A DNA stretch of 6,061 nucleotides. Source: DAOTUL01 sp034437435 (GTDB lineage Bacteria > Chloroflexota > Anaerolineae > Aggregatilineales > Phototrophicaceae). The stretch is from positions 1 to 6,061 of the forward strand of contig CAYQJO010000255.1 in NCBI GenBank assembly GCA_964417785.1, read 5' to 3'. Under the pieces are notes generated by a model, which saw only the letters and a list, made by a program, of their open reading frames with translations, had not been told where the DNA came from and made no database searches. A program made the translations under genes and the position numbers. Within the stretch, counting starts at the first letter, position 1. Each line of letters starts with the position of its first letter. This document shows positions 6,045-6,061 of this stretch, in pieces.

Positions 6045-6061
6045 AGCGTTCATTTTCCAGA

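Overview
The window is an ordinary-looking piece of bacterial chromosome of moderately high G+C, with all genes on the plus strand. No mobile element, CRISPR array, tRNA or rRNA is visible. The split P-protein genes (gcvPA and gcvPB), the GTG and TTG starts, and a two-helix RCK protein of a kind I associate with filamentous phototrophs and their relatives all suggest Chloroflexota, perhaps an Anaerolineae-like lineage. That assignment is inference from protein style; no marker gene is present.

Region 1 (1-390) is the 3' end of an unrecognised protein gene whose start lies outside the window. Region 2 (391-635) is a compact regulatory leader. It holds a near-consensus sigma70-type promoter (TTGACG, 18 nt, TACAAT), then a glycine riboswitch with one aptamer, a short hairpin-bearing linker and an intrinsic terminator with a 7-T tract. 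Region 3 (636-3864) is the gcvH-gcvPA-gcvPB operon. It encodes the lipoyl carrier H-protein and both halves of the PLP-dependent glycine decarboxylase. The genes are tightly spaced, with a TGATG stop/start overlap between gcvPA and gcvPB. The T-protein (gcvT) and lipoamide dehydrogenase are not in the window and must be encoded elsewhere. The operon ends at a strong GC hairpin without a U tract.

Region 4 (3893-6003) starts with a probable extended -10 promoter. It encodes an auxin-efflux-carrier (AEC) family membrane transporter and, 13 nt downstream, a membrane-anchored RCK (TrkA-N/TrkA-C) protein. The latter has the two-helix layout of a K+ channel but no recognisable TVGYG selectivity filter. 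The last 58 bases are AT-rich, with a 9-bp inverted repeat.

Functionally, glycine is expected to bind the leader RNA and let transcription pass the terminator, so that the H/PA/PB proteins are made when glycine is plentiful. Two observations stand out. The loop of the aptamer's long hairpin mimics the 3' strand of the terminator and could act as a direct antiterminator. The RCK protein appears to have kept its sensor domains while losing the canonical pore. I see no wholly new multi-gene system. The AEC/RCK pair is the best candidate for an undescribed functional link.
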